From Bacteroidales bacterium (lineage in GTDB: Bacteria > Bacteroidota > Bacteroidia > Bacteroidales > Tenuifilaceae), in the NCBI GenBank assembly GCA_003818205.1, contig RPRQ01000008.1:35496-99495 (forward strand): a DNA stretch of 64,000 nt, written 5' to 3'. The first letter of the stretch is position 1, and every line of letters starts with the position of its first letter. Below the pieces are notes generated by a model. It was not told the origin of the DNA. It searched no databases and saw only the letters and a program-made list of their open reading frames with translations. Below are positions 35,334 to 43,592 of this stretch, piece after piece. A program made the translations under genes and the position numbers.

Positions 35334-36143
35334 TTAACGAAGCATAATTCCTGCCCCAAATCGTCCTCTATCCCCTGCTCGTGCCGAGAAAAAAAGGTTG
35401 TTATTACATTTTGTACAAACGCCAGCTATCTCGATATTCTCTAACGTTACTCCTGCCTCAACGAGAGTAAGGCGATTTGCCTCCCAAAGGTCAAAGACAG
35501 GCTTGGTGAACTTCTTGTTTTCGAGAATAAGCCCTTCCGTTGAACCAAAAGAATTTTTAACCATAGCCACAACCTCATTACCCACTTCGTAGCAGCATGG
35601 ACCAATTGATGGACCAATCCCAACGATTAAATCGGAAGGGTTTGAGCCAAATTCAGTAATCATATTTTGAACAACCTCAGCTGGTATTTTAGCAACCGTT
35701 CCTTTCCACCCCGCATGAGCAGCACCGATTGCCTTTTTAACTGGGTCGTAGAAAAGAATGGGAACACAGTCAGCTGCTTGGGTTACTAGGCAAATATCTT
35801 TTCGATTGGTAACCATGGCATCAATATCGCATAAATACGATGAGCGCTCAAAAGCCCCCTTGCCCCTATCCTCGTCCTTAACAACAGCCACTTTATTGTC
35901 ATGAATCTGCGATGCAAAAACGAACGAATCGGCTGAAATTCCTAATTGTTTAGCTAGATTCTTTCTATTCTTTAATACAATATCATTTTCGATTGCACCA
36001 TTCAATCCAATAGTAAAATAGTTACACGTCGATGGCGGTAATGATTCATTCCTTGTGGATACGAAATGCACCAAATGACTTTCGAATGGTTTAAGAATAT
36101 CAAATTGATATAAGGGAATAGGTTTATCTTCATCAATATACAT
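35334..36143 (-). CDS. pgeF: Peptidoglycan editing factor PgeF (multicopper-oxidase-like laccase-domain family)
   Basis: PgeF/YfiH proteins in E. coli remove mis-incorporated serine from peptidoglycan precursors; relatives were called polyphenol oxidase. The 269-residue protein carries the family's metal-site motifs 'QAADCVPILFYDP' and 'GAAHAGWKGTVAKIP' (about 122-155) and 'GPSIGPCCYEVG' (about 182-193), plus the ending 'FFSARAGDRGRFGAGIMLR' with conserved Arg/Gly. No signal peptide is present, so it is cytoplasmic. Confidence 0.92.
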   Translation of the reverse strand: MYIDEDKPIPLYQFDILKPFESHLVHFVSTRNESLPPSTCNYFTIGLNGAIENDIVLKNRKNLAKQLGISADSFVFASQIHDNKVAVVKDEDRGKGAFERSSYLCDIDAMVTNRKDICLVTQAADCVPILFYDPVKKAIGAAHAGWKGTVAKIPAEVVQNMITEFGSNPSDLIVGIGPSIGPCCYEVGNEVVAMVKNSFGSTEGLILENKKFTKPVFDLWEANRLTLVEAGVTLENIEIAGVCTKCNNNLFFSARAGDRGRFGAGIMLR

Positions 36144-36218
36144 AGGGAGTTACGCTTACTTTTTATTCGACAAATAAACGAACAAATAGCTTATTAACTA
36201 AAATAATTTCAATTATTC

Positions 36219-36249
36219 TTGATATATATAAGTTTCTTATATATATTTG
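36219..36249 (+). promoter_or_regulatory. Promoter and palindromic operator region of the padR operon
   Basis: A TTG (36219-36221), 20 bp, then TATATTTG (36242-36249) fits the Bacteroidota promoter. The core is embedded in interleaved AT palindromes (tatatata repeats at 36222-36265), the usual kind of PadR operator, so the operon is probably autoregulated. The start codon lies about 40 bp downstream. Confidence 0.5.
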
Positions 36250-36290
36250 CATTGTATATATATTGAAATAAAATCATAAAATAGAAAATT

Positions 36291-36644
36291 ATGGTACAGA
36301 ATAGTTTAATCAAAGGGACGCTCAATCCAATTATCCTGAGACTTTTATCAGAACGGAAACGATTGTATGGTTACGAAATCACTCAGCTGGTAAAAGAGAT
36401 ATCGGATGGTAAGATTGAGCTTACGTTCGGAGCATTATACCCAATCCTGCATAAACTTGAGGTGGATGGCGTAGTAAAAACTGAGTCGGAGGTAATAAAT
36501 AATCGTAATCGAATTTATTACTCGCTTACCGAAACCGGAAAAAATACAGCAAAGGAGAGAGTTGCGGAGCTAGAAGATTTTGTAAATACTTTAAGGGTAT
36601 TGCTTAAACCTAATTTCGGGCTTGAATATGCAATCGCTAAATAA
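36291..36644 (+). CDS. PadR-family transcriptional regulator
   Basis: PadR proteins are dimeric winged-helix repressors. This 117-residue protein is of the short PadR-s1 type: 'GTLNPIILRLLSERKRLYGY' (9-28) is the family hallmark, followed by the recognition segment 'LTFGALYPILHKLEVDGVVK' and wing 'NNRNRIYYSLTETGK'. It overlaps the next gene by 17 bp (ATG at 36628, stop at 36644), so it is co-translated with the membrane protein. PadR genes are often followed by a HAAS-domain membrane protein, exactly as here. Confidence 0.93.
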   Translation: MVQNSLIKGTLNPIILRLLSERKRLYGYEITQLVKEISDGKIELTFGALYPILHKLEVDGVVKTESEVINNRNRIYYSLTETGKNTAKERVAELEDFVNTLRVLLKPNFGLEYAIAK

Positions 36645-38073
36645 CAAACAAATTGAGCTTATCATTTCGGATGTTGAAGAAGCAAGAATTACCTTTTCGC
36701 ACCTTGCCGATGATCTGATAGACCACATCTGCTGCGAGGTTGAGAATGAAATGAGTTTTGGAAAAACCTTCGATGAGGCTTATGATATCGTTAAGCAGCA
36801 AACAGGGATTAAGGTATTACAGAAAATTCAAGAAAGTGCACTTTACCTAATCGACAAAAACTATAGACGTATGAAAATGACTATGAAAATCACTGGGAAT
36901 CTCTCCTTAGCGATGCTGGGAATAGGTACAGCAATGGAACTATCTCACTTGGCGGGAGGAAGTCTTCTAATTATTTTCGGCTTTGTTATACTTTGCCTCG
37001 TTTTCTTCCCTGCGGCAATCTATACAAACTATAAGGAGATGAAAGTTAAAGGGTCGAAAATACTGCACCTTTCAATACTTATTGGAGGTATCCTATTTAT
37101 GGCAGGGGTTTTATTCAAAGTAATGCACTGGCCCGGAGCCTCTAACTTACTTTTTACTGGATGGTTGTTTATCCTTTTTATTTTCCTACCAATCTTGATG
37201 TATATAAAACTTAAGGAAGCAACTACGGCCAAAGAAAAATCAATTATTTTGATTGGGATTGCAGGTTTGCTAATTTTTGAGCTATCTACCATGTTTAAAG
37301 TATTTCACTGGCCTGGGGCCGCGGTTTTGATGATAGTTGGGTCAGTACTACTGGTTTCGATATTTCTTCCGCTTTTCACCTATTCGAAGTTTAAGGAAAC
37401 AGGAAAGATTACGGGTCAATTCATCTACATACTAATAAGCGCAATGTTTTTTATGCTGCTTAGTATACTGTTAGCAATAAATGTGTCGACCAACGTTCTT
37501 GATGTATATGCACAGAATGAAAGCAATGCAAGGAGTATAGGCAATTACCTGAATGTAAAGAATCAAAAACTATATGCTGATATCAACGGAAAAGCTGATA
37601 GCATAAAGACTAAAGCGTCTGCTATTAATATCGGTACTCTGAAAGTTTGCTCGCTAATTGATAGCATTCGGATTGAACTGGTTATGGCCTCAGATTTAGT
37701 AGATAAGCAAATCGCCGAGAAACTATTACTTGATGTAAATCATATTTCGAATAAAGCTGATTTGAAAATCACAAACAGCTTGATGATTGGAGAAAATTGG
37801 AATGGAATGGCTTATCGACTTAAGCAGGCGATAATCAAATATCAACAAACAATCCAATCGGAAATTACCTCAAACGCAGAATTAACTAAAAACATCAATA
37901 TTGTTTTAAACACTTCTGATATCTCAATAAATCAAGAAACCCAAACATGGGAGCAGATTACGTTTAATGAAAATATATTGATTGGTACACTTTCCGTTTT
38001 ATCGGATATAGAGAAGAGAATTAGAATGGTTGAATCACAAACCATACAATTCATTAATGCTCAAACAAAATAA
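36628..38073 (+). CDS. HAAS-like / GldL-like / GldM-like chimeric membrane protein
   Basis: The start is the ATG at 36628 (a TTG two codons earlier is possible). Residues 1-85 are a helical domain like the HAAS domains paired with PadR ('DDLIDHICCEVENEMSFGKT'). Then come three tandem two-helix hairpins of GldL type: a degenerate one ('LSHLAGGSLLIIFG'), 'FKVMHWPGASNLL' (163-175) and 'FKVFHWPGAAVLM' (223-235), each ending in a FLP-type turn. A seventh helix 'LLSILLAINVSTNVLDVY' (277-294) strongly resembles the single GldM helix, and about 185 residues of extracytoplasmic helices follow. GldL/GldM form the proton-driven gliding/T9SS motor. The GldL transmembrane glutamate is not in the second helix of any hairpin. 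Confidence 0.7.
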   Translation: MQSLNNKQIELIISDVEEARITFSHLADDLIDHICCEVENEMSFGKTFDEAYDIVKQQTGIKVLQKIQESALYLIDKNYRRMKMTMKITGNLSLAMLGIGTAMELSHLAGGSLLIIFGFVILCLVFFPAAIYTNYKEMKVKGSKILHLSILIGGILFMAGVLFKVMHWPGASNLLFTGWLFILFIFLPILMYIKLKEATTAKEKSIILIGIAGLLIFELSTMFKVFHWPGAAVLMIVGSVLLVSIFLPLFTYSKFKETGKITGQFIYILISAMFFMLLSILLAINVSTNVLDVYAQNESNARSIGNYLNVKNQKLYADINGKADSIKTKASAINIGTLKVCSLIDSIRIELVMASDLVDKQIAEKLLLDVNHISNKADLKITNSLMIGENWNGMAYRLKQAIIKYQQTIQSEITSNAELTKNINIVLNTSDISINQETQTWEQITFNENILIGTLSVLSDIEKRIRMVESQTIQFINAQTK

Positions 38074-38092
38074 CTACCTAAATCTTATACCT

Positions 38093-39031
38093 ATGAAAAA
38101 GTTAATATATATAACAGGCATAGTCAGTGTGAACCTAATGCTAATTGGAGCTTTATCAAAGGTTTTACATTTACCAGGAGCTAGTTTTCTATTATTCCTG
38201 TCAATTACCATTTTCTGTTTTGGATTTCTTCCTTTTGCCTTAACAAGCAGCTATAAAAGTCAGAATAAGAGGAATTACAAATGGTTGTACATTGTTACTT
38301 TTCTTGTATTCAGCGTTGTTTTAATGGGCTCGCTTTTTAAAATCCTACATTGGCCTTATGCTGGAGCATTTATGTTAATTGGACTTCCTTTACCTTTCGT
38401 TCTATTCCTGCCTGTTTATCTTTACCAAACTCGCAAGAACAAGGGAAATTCCCTTCTTAATAATTTAGGAGTCATGTTTGGGTTGACTTTCATTGCTATT
38501 TTTAGTGTTCTTTTAACATTAAATGTTAGTTCAAATGTTTTAAATAGCTTCGCTCTGAATAGCTTTAATAGTGACAATTCGGCAAAATTTAACCAATCAA
38601 TTGCAAAGAATTACGCTGATAAGGATAACATCAAACAAAAATCGGATGAGATTTGCGCATACATTGATGAACTTAAATGTGAAATTTTGATTGCGACAAA
38701 TAACCATCTATGTACAAATGGTAAATTAGATGTAAAAGATAATTCATCTTATCCATTCAGTTTAGATAACAAAAGCGCTCAGGTATCAATTCTGTTTGAT
38801 GGTGGAAATCAAAGTAAAATCGGGGTCTTAAAGAATATGCTTACTGAATATCGGATGGCAATCTCAAAGCAAGAAAAGCTAAGCAATGAACTAAAAGAAT
38901 TATCGAATATTCTCTTAGAGCCAAGTGAAAGAGAGTTTCCCTCTACTCATCTGACCTTAATTCTTGATGTTCTATCGCGCATTCAGAGTAAGGTAAGGTT
39001 TATGGAGGTTGAATACCTATCATCGCTGTAG
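38093..39031 (+). CDS. Second GldL-like / GldM-like chimeric membrane protein
   Basis: The start at 38093 (MKKLIYITGIVS...) is chosen because an earlier ATG lies inside the preceding gene. The 312 residues hold two GldL-type hairpins, 'LSKVLHLPGASFLL' (21-34) and 'LFKILHWPYAGAFML' (81-95), a GldM-type helix 'FSVLLTLNVSSNVLNSFA' (137-154) and about 155 residues of predicted extracytoplasmic helices ('NYADKDNIKQKSDEICAYID'). It is a paralogue of the preceding protein without the HAAS-like domain, 19 bp downstream and in the same operon. Function is unknown; a two-subunit membrane complex is a reasonable inference. Confidence 0.7.
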   Translation: MKKLIYITGIVSVNLMLIGALSKVLHLPGASFLLFLSITIFCFGFLPFALTSSYKSQNKRNYKWLYIVTFLVFSVVLMGSLFKILHWPYAGAFMLIGLPLPFVLFLPVYLYQTRKNKGNSLLNNLGVMFGLTFIAIFSVLLTLNVSSNVLNSFALNSFNSDNSAKFNQSIAKNYADKDNIKQKSDEICAYIDELKCEILIATNNHLCTNGKLDVKDNSSYPFSLDNKSAQVSILFDGGNQSKIGVLKNMLTEYRMAISKQEKLSNELKELSNILLEPSEREFPSTHLTLILDVLSRIQSKVRFMEVEYLSSL

Positions 39032-39042
39032 ATAATAAAATC

Positions 39043-39086
39043 TAAAATCCCCATCTTCAGCATTCATGTTGAAGGTGGGGATTTTT
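39043..39086. terminator. Bidirectional terminator between the padR operon and the LytTR gene
   Basis: A long stem of AAATCCCC and TCTTCA segments pairing with TGAAGG and GGGGATTT is followed by TTTT on the plus strand and preceded by A residues, so it can end both convergent transcripts. Confidence 0.85.
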
Positions 39087-39109
39087 CATTAATCATTATT
39101 CATTTTATA

Positions 39110-39865
39110 TTACTTCTCCAACCACTCCTTAAATTCCCCTACCCTTTCGCGGCTAACAATAACATCCTCATCGGTGGCAACGGCCAGCTTAAGCTTTAAT
39201 CGGCTATTGGAATAGGCAATAATATCTTGGATTGATTTAATATCAACAATAAATTTACGGTTTACACGAAAGAACTTCTTAGGGTCAACTAGACTTTCAA
39301 TCTGCTCAAGGGTGAAATCAATTCCATAATCCCTCCCATTGTAGGTTCGAAGAAAGGTTGACTTCTCCATGCTGATAAAAAGGGCAATATCATCAACCTC
39401 AATCATCCTCAGATGCTCACCAACCTTAACCAAAAACCTCGATTTATACGTATTGGTAAGCTGAGAAAGAGCTATGGCAATGGCCTCATTCTCAATTCTA
39501 ATCGGCTTATTTGAATTAGATTGAAATTTCTTAACAGCACCCTTCAACTCATCCTCATCGACAGGTTTCAGAAGATAATCGATGCTATTCACCTTAAATG
39601 CCTTAATGGCGTATTCATTGAAGGCTGTTGTAAATATTACAGGAAACTCAACGGATACCTGCTCGAATATTTCGAAACTCAATCCATCGGCCAGCTGAAT
39701 ATCAAAGAATGCTAGGTTTGGGTGTTGATTGGTTTTAAGCCATTTTACTACGGAGGATACTGAATCAAATGTTTCAATATGATTGAATTCGGGCGCAATA
39801 GCCCTAATCATCGATTTCAGCCTAACCGCTGTTGGCTTCTCGTCTTCGGCAATGATATAGTTCAT
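39110..39865 (-). CDS. LytTR-family response regulator
   Basis: The 251-residue protein has an N-terminal receiver domain (phosphoacceptor D55 in 'LAFFDIQLADG', acidic pair at 7-9, and K in 'YLLKPVDEDE') and a C-terminal LytTR DNA-binding domain (about 140-250: 'FLVKVGEHLRMIEVDDIALF' and 'RVNRKFIVDIKSIQDI'). It is encoded 4 bp overlapping with and downstream of the LytS-type kinase gene, so the two form a two-component system. Targets cannot be read from the sequence. Confidence 0.94.
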   Translation of the reverse strand: MNYIIAEDEKPTAVRLKSMIRAIAPEFNHIETFDSVSSVVKWLKTNQHPNLAFFDIQLADGLSFEIFEQVSVEFPVIFTTAFNEYAIKAFKVNSIDYLLKPVDEDELKGAVKKFQSNSNKPIRIENEAIAIALSQLTNTYKSRFLVKVGEHLRMIEVDDIALFISMEKSTFLRTYNGRDYGIDFTLEQIESLVDPKKFFRVNRKFIVDIKSIQDIIAYSNSRLKLKLAVATDEDVIVSRERVGEFKEWLEK

Positions 39866-40923
39866 AGCGAATTGGTTTCCATAATCCTTTTTAGAATTGG
39901 GATTCTTACTGTGAAATACTTGTCATTATGCTCGATTTGCATAGCCCTCTTCGTGAGGAATTCGAATTGCTTACGGATAGTATCGAGCCCTACCCCACCC
40001 GACTCATGAATGGCTTTTCGTTTCTGCAGGTTATTTTGAACCACGATGTAATCGTTCTCCCTCCATACTCTAACGTTTAGCGGTTTCTCCTCCGATATCA
40101 CATTATGTTTAAAGCAGTTTTCTAATAAAATTTGAAGCGAAAGCGGAATAATATAGCCAGAATTATCATCTACCTCTATGCTAACCTGTAAATTCTCTCC
40201 GTGCCTTACATGATGTAGGCTTGTAAAAGACCTAATAAAATTTACCTCCTCAGCGAGAGGTGCTAATTCCTTTTCGCGCTGCTCAAGAACGTAACGGTAA
40301 ATGCTAGAGAACTGCTGAATAAATAGTTTCGCTTTTTGTGTATCAGTATCAACGAGAGAGCTAAGCACGCTAAGGCTATTGAATAGGAAATGGGGGTTCA
40401 CCTGACTCTTCAGCGCATTGTAGCGAAGCTGGATGGCCTCCTGCTCCAATTTCGCCTCATTTACTACCAGAATACGCCACCATTTGAAAAAATAAGATAC
40501 GTAAAATGCAATGGTTATTAACATCGATATTAGCAGCACAAAAAACAGCTGGGGAACAAATTTCGCAAAATCATCAAAGATGTTGGTATCGTAAGCCAAT
40601 CGGTGAACAAGGTAATGAACTAATATGATTATAATGACCGAGTAGCCGAATGAGCCTGCAAGGGCAACAGTCATGGTCAACTTTGGCTTCAACCGCCAGG
40701 GATATATCCGCCCCGATAACCAGCCAATTACCTGGTTGCCCTTCCAAAGAGGGTAACCCACATAAAAACCAAATATTGTATTAGTAAACAGATAGCTAAA
40801 ACTCGAAAAGAGCTTATTACCGATAAGAATGTATGATATTAATACGGCAACAAGATACACCAATACCATATCCATTAGCTGGTGTAGTACGAATCGTATT
40901 CTTTCCCTATTGGTGTGGTTCAT
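39862..40923 (-). CDS. LytS/YpdA-type sensor histidine kinase
   Basis: The 353-residue protein has about four membrane helices in the first 150 residues and then the His_kinase domain of the LytS class. The phosphorylated histidine is H178 in 'KSQVNPHFLFNSLSVLSSLV' (173-192). A short HATPase_c domain follows ('LSLQILLENCFKHNVI' as N-box and 'GGVGLDTIRKQFEFL' as G-box). There is no recognised periplasmic sensor domain. The ATGA overlap with the LytTR regulator gene indicates translational coupling. Confidence 0.93.
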   Translation of the reverse strand: MNHTNRERIRFVLHQLMDMVLVYLVAVLISYILIGNKLFSSFSYLFTNTIFGFYVGYPLWKGNQVIGWLSGRIYPWRLKPKLTMTVALAGSFGYSVIIIILVHYLVHRLAYDTNIFDDFAKFVPQLFFVLLISMLITIAFYVSYFFKWWRILVVNEAKLEQEAIQLRYNALKSQVNPHFLFNSLSVLSSLVDTDTQKAKLFIQQFSSIYRYVLEQREKELAPLAEEVNFIRSFTSLHHVRHGENLQVSIEVDDNSGYIIPLSLQILLENCFKHNVISEEKPLNVRVWRENDYIVVQNNLQKRKAIHESGGVGLDTIRKQFEFLTKRAMQIEHNDKYFTVRIPILKRIMETNSL

Positions 40924-41020
40924 TGATCGAGGTTTAGTATTCCGAATATAGCTATTATTACCGATTAAATGGCTGATTTTACATAAAAAAGAGCAATCAT
41001 ATCAAAAGAGCAACTCCTAC

Positions 41021-41879
41021 CTACAACGCATTAGTAGGGCAAACGCTTCTGCAGTCATCGCATAGAATGCATTCCGGGTGTGAAATCTTTTTTCCGTTCT
41101 TCACATAGCTCATCACATCGATGTCCATCGGGCAAATCTGGTTACAGGCATTACACTCAATACACTCTTTTCCAGTGGGTTTGACTTTAATTAGGCTAAT
41201 GCTGCTTGATGGTATCATAACCAGCGAAACTGGGCATAAGTATTTACAAAAGAAACGCTTATCAGAGTATATAAATGCCAAGGGCACGCCAAGCAGGTAG
41301 TATATACCATTGCCCACAAACATCCAAATCAACTCCTGGTGATGTATATAGTCTTTTCGCACATCATAGTTTAGAACAAAAACGAGGTATGCAGGGAGTA
41401 AAATTGATATGCCCAGGGTTAAAAAACGTAAATGTTTAAGTTGGGATGAAATGGGGGGGTTTCTTTGATTTTACAGGAAGCCAATCGAGTATAGCGGCAG
41501 TCCAGCAAGCCCAACCGCAGAAACCGCGTCCCCAAATTAGCGGGCCAAAAATCTTGGCGATGGCATAGTGAATAAAACCCTTACCAAAGAAACCAATCAT
41601 AACGATTAGAGCAACACCTTCAAGCTGAAAATTCTCACTGTTTACTATTGGAACGAATAGAAGCAAACAGGGTAGAACCATTAAGATTGCAACTTTTCTG
41701 CCAAGTATTCGCTTTTTACCCTTTAACATTGAACGGATTAGCATACCAGTTGAAATGGAAAAACCTATCCATGGAAATATCACCCAAAAACCCCACCATC
41801 GAAGGAAGGTATTTAGAATTATGGCGATGGATAGCCCTATTAAAAACGGAAGAGAAATTCTGAATATTTTTGCCATCAT
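41021..41879 (-). pseudogene. NapH/NosR-like 4Fe-4S membrane protein, frameshifted at a G7 run
   Basis: Two reading frames, 41436-41879 and 41021-41362, are the halves of one protein. The N-part has about four helices and 'GRGFCGWACWTAAILDWLP', the C-part has 'FFCKYLCPVSLV' and two ferredoxin-like 4Fe-4S motifs ('CIECNACNQICPMD' and 'CILCDDCRSVCP'). The frame is lost at a run of seven Gs (41453-41459). Removing one base joins the halves without a stop, ...KKPP-ISSQLKHLRFLTLG..., giving 285 residues. Intact relatives pass electrons from quinol to periplasmic reductases. It may be a real mutation, a phase-variable tract or a sequencing error. Confidence 0.8.
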
Positions 41880-41891
41880 ACTTTGTTTACT

Positions 41892-42030
41892 TTAAATTTG
41901 CCCATCACTTACCCTTCGCATAATCTCCATATCAAGGGTAACAGGTTCGTAGATAAACAGCTCACGCAGCAGTTGACAGTGACCCCCCGTGAACTAAATT
42001 TTTTGACATTTTTGTAATTATGGAGTAGTT
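41892..42030 (-). pseudogene. Possible 3' remnant of an unidentified gene
   Basis: On the minus strand an open frame ends at 41892 with ...CQLLRELFIYEPVTLDMEIM and then RRVSDGQI, 12 bp before the iron-sulfur gene start, which looks like real protein. Upstream it runs into a stop just past a run of six Cs (41986-41991), while a shifted frame reads MSKNLVHGG from an ATG near 42017. This suggests a truncated or frameshifted gene that once preceded the iron-sulfur gene. I cannot identify it. Confidence 0.35.
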
Positions 42031-42046
42031 ATAAAAATAGTTTGCT

Positions 42047-42230
42047 TTAACGTGAATTCGATATAAGACAACTCGTTATTTTACTGTTTGTCAATGCGTT
42101 AAAATATATACTATATTTTTGGAAGAGTGGAATAATACCTGCCGATAGGCAGGTAGGCGTAGCGTAGTTCAACGGAGTCACCGAGCTTGCGAACTCAACG
42201 AAGTTAATAAAGCAGGTTATATGATTGCTC
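42047..42230. mobile_element. Truncated element with a TTAACGTGAATTCGAT end
   Basis: The left end at 42047-42062 differs by one base from the ends of the elements at 24.7 and 30.9 kb. The inside carries a CCTGCC...GGCAGG hairpin (42138-42153) and a 'caccgagcttgcgaactcaacgaag'-type block that is related to blocks at 31.1 and 47.1 kb. No matching right end is visible, so the copy is incomplete. Confidence 0.5.
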
Positions 42231-42293
42231 ATGGATAGTTCATTTTAAAAAAATCAAGTAATGCTAGGGTAAATAGCAAAATCGTTCCAAATA

Positions 42294-43205
42294 TTAGCCT
42301 GCAATATCAGTCTTTCTAAATGATGGTTTAACCAGTTTTCCACTTTTTACCATAATATAGTATAAAGTAATTGCAACAACGACAACAATGATAATTGCTA
42401 CAACAGAATTTTCTATCCCAAACTCTCCTCCAACTAACCATTCCGGTCCCTGCAATTTACTTTTAAACCCAGAATAAACCGAAAACTCACTTAGCCCCGA
42501 CAGGTTGGTTCCATAAAAAAGCTGCGAAAAGTTCCAGCCAGTATGCAAGAATATGGGTAGCCATAATCGTTTGGTAGCACTATAGGCTAAGCAAAGCATT
42601 ATGCCGCCAAAAATTGCAGAAATAATACTAACCAGATTTGCGCTATCGTTTGGCATATGGGCAAGTCCAAAGAGTACAGCAGAGATAATTAGCGCCATAT
42701 TGGTTCCCAACCACTCTTCGCATATTCGGTAAATTACTCCACGGAAGATTACCTCTTCGACAGCAGCCAAACTAGTTAAAACAATTAAACCAGCCAGTAA
42801 AGAGGATATACTAAGGTTATTCGATAGGACTTGGTAATAGCCCATTAACGCAAAAAAACTGATTGTAACAGATACCATTAACGCTCCAACCACCAATCCA
42901 AGTAATCCATCTTTAGGTAGGTGGATAATTGACAGCTCCATTACCTTTCTCCTTTCGTAGTATTTGAACAGTAAATTATAGCCGAACAGGAGTGCTAAAA
43001 GAGCAATAATAGCCCTCACAGGCCTGCCAATGGTTGCTTCTGGCTCTATAAATCCTGTAATGGATTTAATTAGCACGCTGAATAAGAAGTAAATAAATCC
43101 CATTATAACAGTTCCAATTATGATTCTTATGAATGGAATATGAAAAAACTTGGATATTGTTTTTTTAGAATTTGATTGGTAATTTGCTTCTGTTGATTTT
43201 GTCAT
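42294..43205 (-). CDS. CPBP-family intramembrane metalloprotease
   Basis: CPBP (CAAX protease / bacteriocin-processing) proteins are multi-pass glutamyl proteases of the Rce1 type. The 303-residue protein has about eight helices and the family motifs: 'AAVEEVIFRGVIYRI' (148-162, E150, E151, R155), 'FGLAHMPND' (H183) and 'FLHTGWNFSQ' (about 236-245). All catalytic residues are present. It stands alone, so its substrate or role (processing, immunity) is not indicated by neighbours. Confidence 0.9.
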   Translation of the reverse strand: MTKSTEANYQSNSKKTISKFFHIPFIRIIIGTVIMGFIYFLFSVLIKSITGFIEPEATIGRPVRAIIALLALLFGYNLLFKYYERRKVMELSIIHLPKDGLLGLVVGALMVSVTISFFALMGYYQVLSNNLSISSLLAGLIVLTSLAAVEEVIFRGVIYRICEEWLGTNMALIISAVLFGLAHMPNDSANLVSIISAIFGGIMLCLAYSATKRLWLPIFLHTGWNFSQLFYGTNLSGLSEFSVYSGFKSKLQGPEWLVGGEFGIENSVVAIIIVVVVAITLYYIMVKSGKLVKPSFRKTDIAG

Positions 43206-43592
43206 AATTTTTTTTTAAACATACAATCTAGATTATTGCAATTTTTGTTGTTGAAATATGCAAAGCCAAGATGGTAGTTAGTAGTTCAAAAAACCTGCCC
43301 GTCATTGCAAGAATCACACGTCCTACATCTGTCAAGTAGATGTAGTTATAAAAAACACACAAAAGTTATTCCCTTCACTTTTAGGGCAACTCCGAACTAC
43401 TGTATTTTTGATTAATATCCGTATAAATGAGTTTTACCCTACTTGCGTTAAGTTTAACGAGAAATAGTTTCAACCCCTGTCAGGGTTTTGAACTCTGACA
43501 GGGGTTGAGAACCAGAAGGTATAACATTTTATACTTAACATAGCACTGGTGGGTAATTCGACAATGTAAATTATTTTGGACATTATAAACCT
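43206..43592. other. Intergenic gap with a strong isolated hairpin
   Basis: Only one feature is convincing: a hairpin at 43471-43507, CAACCCCTGTCAGGGTT paired with AACTCTGACAGGGGTTG with two bases between the arms. It lacks a T run, and it is not next to a gene end (85 bp from the serine hydrolase stop), so it resembles a REP-like repeat rather than a terminator. The rest is unassigned AT-rich DNA. Confidence 0.5.

Noticed and set aside
42047..42232. 61-codon minus-strand frame
   Set aside because: It coincides with the truncated repeat element and shows no family features.
43471..43507. Terminator for the serine hydrolase gene
   Set aside because: The hairpin has no T run and is 85 bp beyond the stop codon, so it was noted as an isolated hairpin instead.
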